Source of the DNA: Candidatus Thioglobus plumae
GTDB taxonomy: Bacteria; Pseudomonadota; Gammaproteobacteria; PS1; Pseudothioglobaceae
Reading direction: 5' to 3'
Assembly: GCA_910595815.1 (NCBI GenBank)
Contig: CAJVCM010000003.1
Span: 1-12,393 of the forward strand
DNA: 12,393 nt
Under the pieces are notes generated by a model. The model worked only from the letters and a program-made list of their open reading frames with translations. It searched no databases and was not told where the DNA came from. A program made the translations under genes and the position numbers. Shown here piece by piece: positions 1 to 7,114 of this stretch (positions are counted from its first letter, which is position 1; each line of letters opens with the position of its first letter).

Positions 1-2
1 TT

Positions 3-1145
3 GAAAATTTTAACTCGAGTTTAGGCTTGCACCATAATGTGATTACATCTCAAGGTATGGGTGATATTAGAGGGCTACCTTTTATTATCCGTATCAACCC
101 AGACAATCAAGATTCAGATATATTTAGTGTCGAGCTTATTCATAAAGAAAGTGATTTTAATCTTTATATTGCAAAAAATACAAATCGGCCTTGGCAAGTA
201 AATGTTGTTTCTAATAGTTTTGAGGGTGAATTAGAAGTTACGCAAGAAGAGTCACTGTTTGTCGTTGATATTTTAAATTTTGAAATGTTATCAACTGGGG
301 CGCTAGAAGGTGATTGGGATATCAGACCAGAGGATTTTCCAAAAGATATGTATGTAAAATCTCAGAATATATCGATTGGTGCATATCAATTACCAGATAT
401 TCAAGTGCGCCTGGCTTCACAGGATGATGTTTTAATGATCAACAACTTGCAGCTTGAAGGTGTTGGTGTCAATCAAGAATTATTAAATTTTAATGGTGCT
501 TGGTACCCGGGTGATAAGACCAGTTTGAAGGCGACAGCCCAAGGTCAGAAGTTATCAGATTTCTTAAATAGGCTTAAAATCAACGAAAGAACTAAGGGCG
601 GTGAATTTGAATTTGATGTGCGTTTATTTTGTCAATGTGCGCCTTGGAATATGGATTTTAAGAATATTACAGGCCTAATAGAGATGAATGTAAAACAAGG
701 GGTGTTTACTAACAAAGATCCAAATCTTGGTCGAATATTGTCATTACTGAACATTAGGTCTGTTGCTAAACGCTTAAGAATGGATATGAGTGATTTGACA
801 GACAAAGGGTTTGCATATGATGATATCCAAGCGCGTTTGACTATTGGTCAATCATTGGCAATCATTGACCATTTTGAACTTAGTTCAACTTCAAGTAAAA
901 TACAATTAACTGGCCAGAGTGATATTGTTGAAAAAACCTATGATTTAAAGGCGAAAGTGCGACCTGCAATTGGTGATGCGATACCCGTTGCCACTTATTT
1001 GGCTGGTGGCGGTTTAGCAGGTTTGGGTGTTTGGTTGGCTGATGTTGCCTTATTCAAAGGAAAAATATTAGATTCTATTGTTGATGAAATGGTTGAATTT
1101 AAGTATAAGATTACCGGATCGTGGGACGATCCAATTATAAAATAA
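3..1145 (+). CDS. yhdP: YhdP family AsmA-like envelope protein, C-terminal part (5' truncated by window edge)
   Basis: The frame is open from the left edge, so the TTG at 27 is an internal Leu codon and not a start; 380 C-terminal residues are visible, against well over 1000 in full-length family members. The segment has the family's C-terminal pattern: beta-rich repeats, a G-V-F...D-P-N-L-G-R-I-L-S-L-L-N stretch around 690-755, an Ala/Gly-rich hydrophobic stretch (AGGGLAGLGVWLADVALF, about 1002-1058), and the terminal Y-K-I-T-G-S-W-D-D-P-I. E. coli YhdP is an inner-membrane-anchored AsmA-like protein that acts with TamB and YdbH in moving phospholipids to the outer membrane; that role is inferred here from the family. 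The tldD gene follows after 3 bases, an arrangement common in Gammaproteobacteria. The Cys-Gln-Cys near 630-640 has no function I can assign. No truncation is evident other than the window edge. Confidence 0.82.
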   Translation, partial: ENFNSSLGLHHNVITSQGMGDIRGLPFIIRINPDNQDSDIFSVELIHKESDFNLYIAKNTNRPWQVNVVSNSFEGELEVTQEESLFVVDILNFEMLSTGALEGDWDIRPEDFPKDMYVKSQNISIGAYQLPDIQVRLASQDDVLMINNLQLEGVGVNQELLNFNGAWYPGDKTSLKATAQGQKLSDFLNRLKINERTKGGEFEFDVRLFCQCAPWNMDFKNITGLIEMNVKQGVFTNKDPNLGRILSLLNIRSVAKRLRMDMSDLTDKGFAYDDIQARLTIGQSLAIIDHFELSSTSSKIQLTGQSDIVEKTYDLKAKVRPAIGDAIPVATYLAGGGLAGLGVWLADVALFKGKILDSIVDEMVEFKYKITGSWDDPIIK

Positions 1146-1148
1146 CTT

Positions 1149-2573
1149 ATGATCGAACAATTATTAGATGACCATCATCTGAATCAAGAAAAAATTACGG
1201 ATCTTTTATCTTCTCTAGCGGTGAAGGGGGTGGATTATGCAGATTTATATTTTCAGCATTCAGTGGCTGAATCTTGGTTTTTAGAGGAAGGCATTGTTAA
1301 ATCTGGTACTTATCATATTAGCCATGGTGTTGGTGCACGAGCGGTTAAAGGCGAGCAAACAGGCTTTGCTTATTCAGATGATTTAAACGCTAAGGCGATT
1401 AATCAAGCAGTGGATTTTGCTAAAGGTATTTCAAAACACAAAGCGCCGCAGAAAATTCAAACTTTTCAATCAGTACCGCTAATAGCCAAATACAGCGGAC
1501 TCAGCCCATTAGGCAGTTTAACTTCAGAAGAGAAAGTTGATTTACTCAAGTTGATTGATTCCATTGCCAGAAAAGAACCGAAAGTAAAGCAAGTCAGTGC
1601 CTCTTTATCAGGCGCTTATACCGAGGTGTTAATTGTATCAACCGATGGCGTTTATCAAAAAGATTATCGGCCGATGGTACGCGTCAGTGTCAGTGTGATT
1701 GTTGAACACGATGGCCGAATTGAATCAGCCTCAAGTGGTGGTGGCGGTCGATATGATTATCGTTATTTCATTGATCACAACTTGGCTGAAATTTACACTC
1801 ATGAAGCCATTCGACAGGCATTAGTAGCCCTGAAGGCAAAGGGTACACCCGCAGGTAATATGCCAGTGATATTGGGCCCGGGTTGGCCAGGTGTGTTGTT
1901 GCATGAGGCTATTGGGCACGGCTTAGAAGGTGATTTTAATCGTAAAGGCACTTCGGTATTTACCGGGAAAATTGGCGAACAAGTGGCCAGTGAAAAATGC
2001 ACCATTGTTGATAATGGTACGCTGGCTAATCGACGTGGTTCTTTAACCATAGACGACGAAGGTACGCCAACACAAAACACCACCTTGATTGAAAACGGTA
2101 TTTTGAAAGGTTATTTATTTGATAAATTAAATGCCGGATTGATGGGTGAGAAATCCACAGGCAATGCCAGACGTGAGTCTTATGCGCATATCCCCATGCC
2201 AAGAATGACCAATACTTACATGCTAAATGGCAAAGACTCTCTAGAAGCAATGATCGCCTCAGTTGATGATGGATTGTATGCGGTGAATTTTGATGGTGGA
2301 CAAGTTGACATTACTTCGGGTAAATTTGTATTTTCAGCAAATGAAGCTTATTTAATTAAGAATGGAAAAATAACCACGCCAGTCAAAGGAGCAACGTTGA
2401 TTGGCTCGGGCGATGAAGTGCTGAAGAAAATATCGATGGTGGCAAATGATCTCAAGTTAGACTCAGGCGTTGGTGTGTGCGGAAAAGATGGCCAATCTGT
2501 ACCGGTTGGCGTGGGGCAGCCAAGTTTGAAGATCGACCAATTAACGGTAGGCGGCACAGAAGTAGACGCATAA
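1149..2573 (+). CDS. tldD: TldD, zinc metalloprotease subunit of the TldD/TldE complex
   Basis: This 474-residue protein matches the usual TldD length and is similar to E. coli TldD from the N-terminus onward (D-Y-x-D-L-Y-F-Q, E-S-W, G-V-G-x-R-A, T-G-F-A-Y at about 29-75), which supports the ATG at 1149. The HExxxH zinc motif is HEAIGH at residues 252-257. The third metal ligand of the family is present as Cys444 in C-G-K-D-G-Q-S-V-P-V-G, followed by the conserved L-T-V-G-G-T tail. TldD works with TldE (PmbA) as a cytoplasmic heterodimeric protease that degrades unfolded peptides; in some bacteria it removes leader peptides from ribosomally made peptides or degrades the CcdA antitoxin. No tldE is in the window, so the partner must lie elsewhere. 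The gene follows yhdP by 3 bases with no clear Shine-Dalgarno sequence, suggesting cotranscription and translational coupling. Confidence 0.96.
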   Translation: MIEQLLDDHHLNQEKITDLLSSLAVKGVDYADLYFQHSVAESWFLEEGIVKSGTYHISHGVGARAVKGEQTGFAYSDDLNAKAINQAVDFAKGISKHKAPQKIQTFQSVPLIAKYSGLSPLGSLTSEEKVDLLKLIDSIARKEPKVKQVSASLSGAYTEVLIVSTDGVYQKDYRPMVRVSVSVIVEHDGRIESASSGGGGRYDYRYFIDHNLAEIYTHEAIRQALVALKAKGTPAGNMPVILGPGWPGVLLHEAIGHGLEGDFNRKGTSVFTGKIGEQVASEKCTIVDNGTLANRRGSLTIDDEGTPTQNTTLIENGILKGYLFDKLNAGLMGEKSTGNARRESYAHIPMPRMTNTYMLNGKDSLEAMIASVDDGLYAVNFDGGQVDITSGKFVFSANEAYLIKNGKITTPVKGATLIGSGDEVLKKISMVANDLKLDSGVGVCGKDGQSVPVGVGQPSLKIDQLTVGGTEVDA

Positions 2574-2591
2574 ATTGTGCTGAAATATATT

Positions 2592-2619
2592 TTGTTATTT
2601 GTTCAACATTAGATATAAT
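2592..2619 (+). promoter_or_regulatory. Predicted sigma70-type promoter for the nuo operon
   Basis: In the 76-base gap between tldD and nuoA there is a perfect -10 hexamer, TATAAT, at 2614-2619. A TTGTTA at 2592-2597 (4 of 6 matches to TTGACA) lies upstream with a 16-base spacer. Transcription would start near 2625-2627, leaving a leader of about 25 bases that carries the nuoA ribosome binding site. AT-rich DNA gives chance -10 matches, so the support comes from position, spacing and the following Shine-Dalgarno sequence. No operator sequence was recognised. Confidence 0.6.
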
Positions 2620-2633
2620 ATTTGACTTCTATC

Positions 2634-2639
2634 AAGGAG
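2634..2639 (+). promoter_or_regulatory. Ribosome binding site of nuoA
   Basis: AAGGAG at 2634-2639 is a strong Shine-Dalgarno sequence placed 10 bases before the GTG at 2650; a second, weaker AAAGGA at 2641-2645 lies closer. Together they support the GTG as the nuoA start in preference to the internal ATG at residue 9, which would cut into the first membrane segment. Confidence 0.65.
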
Positions 2640-2649
2640 AAAGGATTAG

Positions 2650-3006
2650 GTGTTAGAAAACTATCTACCTATCATGGTTTTTATATTTTTAGGCATTGCA
2701 TTTGGCGTTGGCCCAATGTTAATTGGCTATTTATTAGGACCTAGCAAACCAGACGAAGAGAAAAATTCCCAATTTGAGTGTGGTTTCCCCGCTTTTGATG
2801 ATTCTCGTATGTATTTCAATGTGCGTTATTATCTAGTCGCTATTTTATTTATTTTGTTTGACTTAGAAGTGGCTTTCGTTTTTCCTTGGGCGGTCGTTCA
2901 GTCTGATCTTGGTTGGTTTGGCTTTATTAGCATGAGTATCTTTTTATTTTTATTGGTGGTGGGCTTTATCTTTGAATGGAAGAAGGGTGCACTAGAGTGG
3001 GAATAA
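2650..3006 (+). CDS. nuoA: NADH-quinone oxidoreductase subunit A (NuoA)
   Basis: NuoA is a small membrane subunit of complex I that helps seal the junction between the quinone site and the proton-pumping arm. This 118-residue protein has the family's length and three predicted membrane helices (about 7-29, 60-80 and 89-110). The loop between the first two helices carries the conserved E-C-G-F signature, and the second helix carries F-D-L-E with its conserved acidic residues. The start is a GTG at 2650, chosen because AAGGAG stands 10 bases upstream and because the resulting N-terminus (L-E-N-Y-L-P-I) matches the family. It is the first gene of the nuo operon, with a predicted promoter just upstream and nuoB starting 12 bases downstream. 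Confidence 0.96.
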   Translation: MLENYLPIMVFIFLGIAFGVGPMLIGYLLGPSKPDEEKNSQFECGFPAFDDSRMYFNVRYYLVAILFILFDLEVAFVFPWAVVQSDLGWFGFISMSIFLFLLVVGFIFEWKKGALEWE

Positions 3007-3018
3007 GGATTATTTAGT

Positions 3019-3498
3019 ATGGCAATTGAAGGTTTAATGAAAGAAGGCTTTGTTACCACGTCGTTGGACAAGGTAATTAACTGGGCAAGAACGGGTTCTT
3101 TGTGGCCAATGACATTTGGTTTGGCTTGTTGTGCAGTAGAGATGATGGAAGCCGGGTCTTCGCGTTATGATCTTGACCGTTTCGGTATTGTTTTTAGACC
3201 AACCCCTAGGCAGTCAGATTTAATGATTGTGGCAGGTACACTTACCAACAAAATGGCGCCAGCACTTAGAAAAGTTTATGATCAAATGCCTGAGCCAAGA
3301 TGGGTAATTTCCATGGGTTCTTGTGCAAATGGTGGTGGTTATTACCATTATTCTTACGCGGTTGTACGTGGTTGTGACCGTATTGTGCCGGTTGATGTGT
3401 ATGTACCAGGCTGTCCGCCAACAGCAGAAGCGTTGCTTTATGGTATTTTACAACTTCAAGAAAAAATTCGTCGCACCAACACCATTGCGAGAACTTAA
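3019..3498 (+). CDS. nuoB: NADH-quinone oxidoreductase subunit B (NuoB)
   Basis: NuoB belongs to the peripheral connecting module of complex I and holds cluster N2, the last [4Fe-4S] centre, which passes electrons to quinone. The 159-residue protein has all four N2 ligands: the tandem pair Cys37-Cys38 in G-L-A-C-C-A-V-E-M, Cys102 in G-S-C-A-N-G-G, and Cys132 in P-G-C-P-P. The R-x-S/T-P-R-Q-x-D type stretch at about 60-67 is also family-typical. An AAGGA at 3005-3009 precedes the ATG by 9 bases. The TAA stop overlaps the nuoC ATG by one base (TAATG). The short N-terminus before the first cysteine pair is of the usual size for proteobacterial NuoB. Confidence 0.98.
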   Translation: MAIEGLMKEGFVTTSLDKVINWARTGSLWPMTFGLACCAVEMMEAGSSRYDLDRFGIVFRPTPRQSDLMIVAGTLTNKMAPALRKVYDQMPEPRWVISMGSCANGGGYYHYSYAVVRGCDRIVPVDVYVPGCPPTAEALLYGILQLQEKIRRTNTIART

Positions 3499-4112
3499 TG
3501 GAAGATTTAAAAGAACAACTAATTGAAGAGTTTGGTGAAGATAACCTGGTTGAAGCTTTTGGTGAGCTCACTTTAACGGTTGATTCTAGTGACATTATTA
3601 AAACTTGCCTTAAGCTTAGAGATTTTTACTCATTCGATACTTTGATCGATCTATGTGGTGTTGATTATTTAACTTATGGCCAGTCTGATTGGGATGCTAA
3701 TGCCAGCTCTTCAGGTTTTAGTCGAGCACGTGAAGCGCAAAACGATGAAGATAGACACGAAAAACGTTTTGCCGTGGTTTATCACTTACTCTCGGTGAGT
3801 AAGAATTACCGATTACGGGTTAAGTCTTACGTTGACGAGGCAGAGCCTATTATTAAATCAGTGACTGATATTTGGGCATCAGCTGATTGGTATGAGCGTG
3901 AAGCTTTTGATTTAATGGGTATCTTATTTGAAAACCACACTGATTTACGTCGTATTTTGACAGACTATGGTTTTGTTGGACACCCACTACGCAAAGACTT
4001 CCCAATGATTGGTGAGGTTGAAATGCGTTATGACGAAGACTTGGGCCGCGTGGTTTACGAACCTGTGAGTATTGAGCCAAATGTTAATGTACCTAGAGTA
4101 ATTAGGAAATAA
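3498..4112 (+). CDS. nuoC: NADH-quinone oxidoreductase subunit C (NuoC, 30 kDa family)
   Basis: NuoC is a structural subunit of the connecting module with no redox cofactor; it packs against NuoD near the quinone site. The 204-residue protein carries the 30-kDa family signature at residues 131-170, including W-Y-E-R-E-A-F-D-L-M-G-I, D-L-R-R-I-L and H-P-L-R-K-D-F-P. Around residues 62-88 there is a polar stretch rich in Ser, Asp, Glu and Arg between L-C-G-V-D-Y and the F-A-V-V-Y-H-L-L strand; it looks like a surface loop longer than in the shortest family members. The gene is separate from nuoD, unlike the nuoCD fusion of E. coli. The start overlaps the nuoB stop by one base, so translation is probably coupled. 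Confidence 0.97.
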   Translation: MEDLKEQLIEEFGEDNLVEAFGELTLTVDSSDIIKTCLKLRDFYSFDTLIDLCGVDYLTYGQSDWDANASSSGFSRAREAQNDEDRHEKRFAVVYHLLSVSKNYRLRVKSYVDEAEPIIKSVTDIWASADWYEREAFDLMGILFENHTDLRRILTDYGFVGHPLRKDFPMIGEVEMRYDEDLGRVVYEPVSIEPNVNVPRVIRK

Positions 4113-4113
4113 G

Positions 4114-5367
4114 ATGGCTGAAATTCGTAACTATACTCTTAACTTTGGCCCTCAACATCCTGCAGCGCACGGTGTTTTACGCCTTATTTTAGAAATTGAT
4201 GGTGAGGTGATTGAGCGTGCAGATCCACACATTGGCTTACTTCATCGTGGTACTGAAAAATTAGTAGAGTCTAAGCCATATAACCAATCTATTGGTTATA
4301 TGGATCGCTTAGATTACGTTTCAATGATGTGTAATGAGCATGCTTACGTGATGGCAATTGAAACCATGCTTGAACTTGAAATACCTGAGAGAGCAAAGTA
4401 CATTCGTGTGATGTTTGATGAGATTACTCGTATTCTAAACCACTTAATGTGGCTAGGTACACACGGACTTGATGTGGGTGCGATGAGTATTTTCTTGTAC
4501 GCTTTTCGCGAGCGTGAAAAGTTGATTGATTGCTATGAAGCGGTATCAGGTTCACGTATGCATGCAACGTATTATCGTCCAGGTGGTGTTTACCGTGACC
4601 TTCCAGATAAGATGCCTCAGTATTTAGAGTCAGATTTCCGTACTGAGAAAGAGTTGAAAGCAATGAACGAGAACCGCCAAGGTTCGTTGTTAGATTTTAT
4701 TGCTGATTTTGTTAAAGAATTCCCTAAGAGTATCAAGCAGTACGATGACTTGCTAACGGATAACCGTATTTGGAAACAGCGTTTGGTTAATATTGGTATT
4801 GTTTCGGCTAATCGTGCCAAGCAGTTAGGCTTTACTGGCCCAATGCTTCGAGGCTCTGGCGTAGCTTGGGATTTGAGAAAAAATCAGCCTTATTCAGTTT
4901 ATGACCAATTAGAGTTTGATATCCCAGTAGGTGTTACCGGTGATAGTTACGATCGTTATCTAGTGCGCATGGAAGAGATGCGCCAATCTAATCATATCAT
5001 TGAACAATGCGTTGGTTGGTTGCGTCAAAATCCAGGCCCAGTCATGAGCGATGATCACAAAGTTGCGCCACCGAGTCGTGTTGAGATGAAAGACGATATG
5101 GAGTCACTCATTCATCACTTTAAACTCTTTACAGAAGGCTATTGTTTGCCAGCAGGTGAAGTTTATTCTGCGATTGAGCACCCTAAGGGTGAGTTTGGTA
5201 TTTACTTGATTTCAGATGGCGCGAACAAGCCGTATCGCGTTAAGATTAGAGCGCCTGGCTTTGCGCATTTAGCTGCCATGGATGAAATGGCAAGAGGACA
5301 CATGTTGTCTGATGTGGTAACCATTATTGGTACACAAGACATTGTATTTGGCGAGATAGACAGATGA
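4114..5367 (+). CDS. nuoD: NADH-quinone oxidoreductase subunit D (NuoD, 49 kDa family)
   Basis: NuoD forms much of the quinone-reduction pocket of complex I and sits next to the N2 cluster in NuoB; the family descends from the large subunit of NiFe hydrogenases but lacks the metal centre. The 417 residues match the normal length of a stand-alone NuoD. Visible landmarks are F-G-P-Q-H-P-A-A-H-G at 11-20 (the loop with the conserved quinone-site histidine), H-I-G-L-L-H-R-G-T-E-K at about 39-49, and the C-terminal R-A-P-G-F-A-H-L. The hydrogenase-type C-terminal CxxC is absent, as expected. An AGGA at 4104-4107 lies 6 bases before the ATG, and nuoC ends one base upstream. The TGA stop overlaps nuoE in an ATGA. 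Confidence 0.98.
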   Translation: MAEIRNYTLNFGPQHPAAHGVLRLILEIDGEVIERADPHIGLLHRGTEKLVESKPYNQSIGYMDRLDYVSMMCNEHAYVMAIETMLELEIPERAKYIRVMFDEITRILNHLMWLGTHGLDVGAMSIFLYAFREREKLIDCYEAVSGSRMHATYYRPGGVYRDLPDKMPQYLESDFRTEKELKAMNENRQGSLLDFIADFVKEFPKSIKQYDDLLTDNRIWKQRLVNIGIVSANRAKQLGFTGPMLRGSGVAWDLRKNQPYSVYDQLEFDIPVGVTGDSYDRYLVRMEEMRQSNHIIEQCVGWLRQNPGPVMSDDHKVAPPSRVEMKDDMESLIHHFKLFTEGYCLPAGEVYSAIEHPKGEFGIYLISDGANKPYRVKIRAPGFAHLAAMDEMARGHMLSDVVTIIGTQDIVFGEIDR

Positions 5368-5837
5368 TTTCAAATAAAGCAAAAAAACAAATCGATGCTT
5401 GGGTAGTAAAATATCCAGAAGGACATCAAAGTTCTGCAGTAATGGAGGCATTGAAAATCGTCCAAGCTGAGAACGACAACAGATTAACATCCGATACCAT
5501 TCAAGCGGTGGCAGACTATTTGGCTATGCCAGGTATTGCGGCAGCTGAAGTGGCGACATTTTATGAAAATTACAATCATAAGCCGGTGGGTAAGCATACC
5601 ATTCGTTTCTGCCATAATATTTCATGCATGCTTAATGGCTCAGATGAGTTGATCACACATTTAGAAAATAAGCTAGGCGTTAAGACCGGTGAAGTAACCC
5701 CTGACGGTTTAATTAATGTTAAAAAAGTAGAATGTTTGGGCGCCTGCGTTGGTGCACCAATGTTTCAAATTGGCGACCAGTATTATGAAAATTTAACCGC
5801 CGATAAAATTGACGAAATTGTGGATGGTCTAAAATGA
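5364..5837 (+). CDS. nuoE: NADH-quinone oxidoreductase subunit E (NuoE, 24 kDa family)
   Basis: NuoE is a thioredoxin-like subunit of the NADH dehydrogenase module and binds the off-pathway [2Fe-2S] cluster N1a beside the FMN of NuoF. The 157 residues comprise an N-terminal helical part (about 1-75, with A-A-E-V-A-T-F-Y-E-N-Y) and the cluster-binding part with ligands Cys83, Cys88, Cys124 and Cys128. The C-x4-C and C-x3-C spacing is exactly that of the family. The ATG overlaps the nuoD stop by four bases (ATGA), and its own stop overlaps nuoF in the same way. No strong Shine-Dalgarno sequence is visible, so translation likely depends on termination-reinitiation from nuoD. Confidence 0.97.
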   Translation: MISNKAKKQIDAWVVKYPEGHQSSAVMEALKIVQAENDNRLTSDTIQAVADYLAMPGIAAAEVATFYENYNHKPVGKHTIRFCHNISCMLNGSDELITHLENKLGVKTGEVTPDGLINVKKVECLGACVGAPMFQIGDQYYENLTADKIDEIVDGLK

Positions 5838-7102
5838 ATGAAGTTTGTTTTAAAAACTTAGATCAAAAAGATCCGTGGTCGTTAAAGACATACGAGGCAA
5901 GCGGTGGTTATTCCGTTTGGCGAAAAATCCTAAAAGGCGAACTCACGCCTGAACAAATTATTGACGAATTAAAAACTTCTGGCCTACGTGGCCGCGGCGG
6001 TGCGGGTTTCCCAACGGGCCTTAAATGGAGTTTTATGCCGCGCAACGCCAACATGCAAAAATATGTGGTGTGTAATTCTGACGAAGGCGAGCCTGGCACC
6101 TGTAAAGACAGAGATATTTTAAGATTTAATCCGCATTCTGTTATTGAAGGTATGGCAATTGGTGGCTTTGTAATGAATGCAACCAAAGGTTATAACTACA
6201 TTCGTGGTGAATTCATGGAGCCGTTTTATCGCTTTGAAGATGCGCTAAAAGAAGCCTACGATGCAGGCTTACTCGGTGACAATATTGATGGTAGCTCAGT
6301 GAGTTTTGATCTATACACGCACTTAGGTGCAGGCGCTTATATTTGCGGTGAAGAAACAGCACTTCTAGAATCACTTGAAGGTAAAAAAGGCCAGCCAAGA
6401 TTCAAACCACCATTCCCAGCGAATATCGGTTTATTTGGTATGCCAACTACGATTAACAATACGGAAAGCTTTGCTTCTGTTCCAGATATACTTGCAAAAG
6501 GTGGTCAATGGTTTGCCGATATTGGCGTTGCGAATTCTGGTGGTTGTAAATTATTTTCTGTCACTGGCCATGTAAACAAACCAGCAAATTTTGAAGTACC
6601 AATGGGGTTGCCTTTTAAAGATTTGTTAGAAATGGCAGGTGGTATTCGCGAAGGTAGAACTTTAAAAGCGGTGATTCCAGGTGGATCATCAACCCCAGTG
6701 TTAACAGCAGAGGCGGCTATGGCAATGACCATGGATTATGACGGCATTGATAAAGCGGGCTCTATGTTGGGTGCGGGTTCAGTAATCATAATGGATGACT
6801 CAACTTGTATGGTTGAGACGTTGACGCGATTGGCGCATTTTTATTACGATGAATCTTGTGGTCAATGTACACCGTGTCGTGAAGGCACAGGTTGGTTATA
6901 CCGTGTGCTAAAACGCATTATGGACGGTAATGGAAAGGCAGATGATATTGACTTGCTAATGGGTGTTCAAGATAAAATTATGGGCAACACAATTTGTGCG
7001 CTGGGCGATGCCGCGGCAATGCCGGTTGAAAGTTTCCTTCGATGTTTCCGTGAAGAGTTCGAATATTATATCGAACACGGCAAGAGTATGGTGAAAGGGT
7101 AA
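5834..7102 (+). CDS. nuoF: NADH-quinone oxidoreductase subunit F (NuoF, 51 kDa, NADH/FMN-binding)
   Basis: NuoF is the entry point of complex I: it binds NADH and FMN and takes hydride from NADH, passing electrons to cluster N3. The 422-residue protein has the glycine-rich FMN/NADH segment L-R-G-R-G-G-A-G-F-P-T-G at 51-62, the E-G-E-P-G-T stretch at about 84-89, and the second signature G-A-Y-I-C-G-E-E-T-A-L at 167-177. Cluster N3 is ligated by Cys342, Cys345 and Cys348 in S-C-G-Q-C-T-P-C-R-E-G, with Cys388 in N-T-I-C-A-L-G-D as the fourth ligand. The ATG overlaps the nuoE stop by four bases. nuoG begins 12 bases after the stop. Confidence 0.98.
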   Translation: MNEVCFKNLDQKDPWSLKTYEASGGYSVWRKILKGELTPEQIIDELKTSGLRGRGGAGFPTGLKWSFMPRNANMQKYVVCNSDEGEPGTCKDRDILRFNPHSVIEGMAIGGFVMNATKGYNYIRGEFMEPFYRFEDALKEAYDAGLLGDNIDGSSVSFDLYTHLGAGAYICGEETALLESLEGKKGQPRFKPPFPANIGLFGMPTTINNTESFASVPDILAKGGQWFADIGVANSGGCKLFSVTGHVNKPANFEVPMGLPFKDLLEMAGGIREGRTLKAVIPGGSSTPVLTAEAAMAMTMDYDGIDKAGSMLGAGSVIIMDDSTCMVETLTRLAHFYYDESCGQCTPCREGTGWLYRVLKRIMDGNGKADDIDLLMGVQDKIMGNTICALGDAAAMPVESFLRCFREEFEYYIEHGKSMVKG

Positions 7103-7114
7103 TAGGTAGAATAG

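Noticed and set aside
27..29. TTG as a possible start of the first gene.
   Set aside because: The frame is open to the left edge and the sequence is the C-terminal part of a much longer YhdP family protein, so this TTG is an internal Leu codon.
1799..2083. Open reading frame of 94 codons on the minus strand inside tldD.
   Set aside because: It lies wholly within tldD, resembles no protein family I know, and is explained as a shadow of the coding frame.
2574..2649. Possible intrinsic terminator or small RNA between tldD and nuoA.
   Set aside because: No stem followed by a T-run can be drawn, and the space is taken up by the promoter and ribosome binding site.
3266..3595. Open reading frame of 109 codons on the minus strand across the nuoB-nuoC junction.
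   Set aside because: It is antisense to the conserved NuoB and NuoC segments and shows no recognisable domain or ribosome binding site.
3785..3803. Perfect 7-bp inverted repeat (CTTACTC / GAGTAAG, 5-base loop) inside nuoC.
   Set aside because: Several 7-bp stems with short loops are expected by chance in 12 kb; it lies within conserved coding sequence and has no T-run.
7057..7076. 6-bp inverted repeat (GTTCGA / TCGAAC, 8-base AT loop) near the end of nuoF.
   Set aside because: Short stem, AT-only loop, no T-run, located in coding sequence; compatible with chance.
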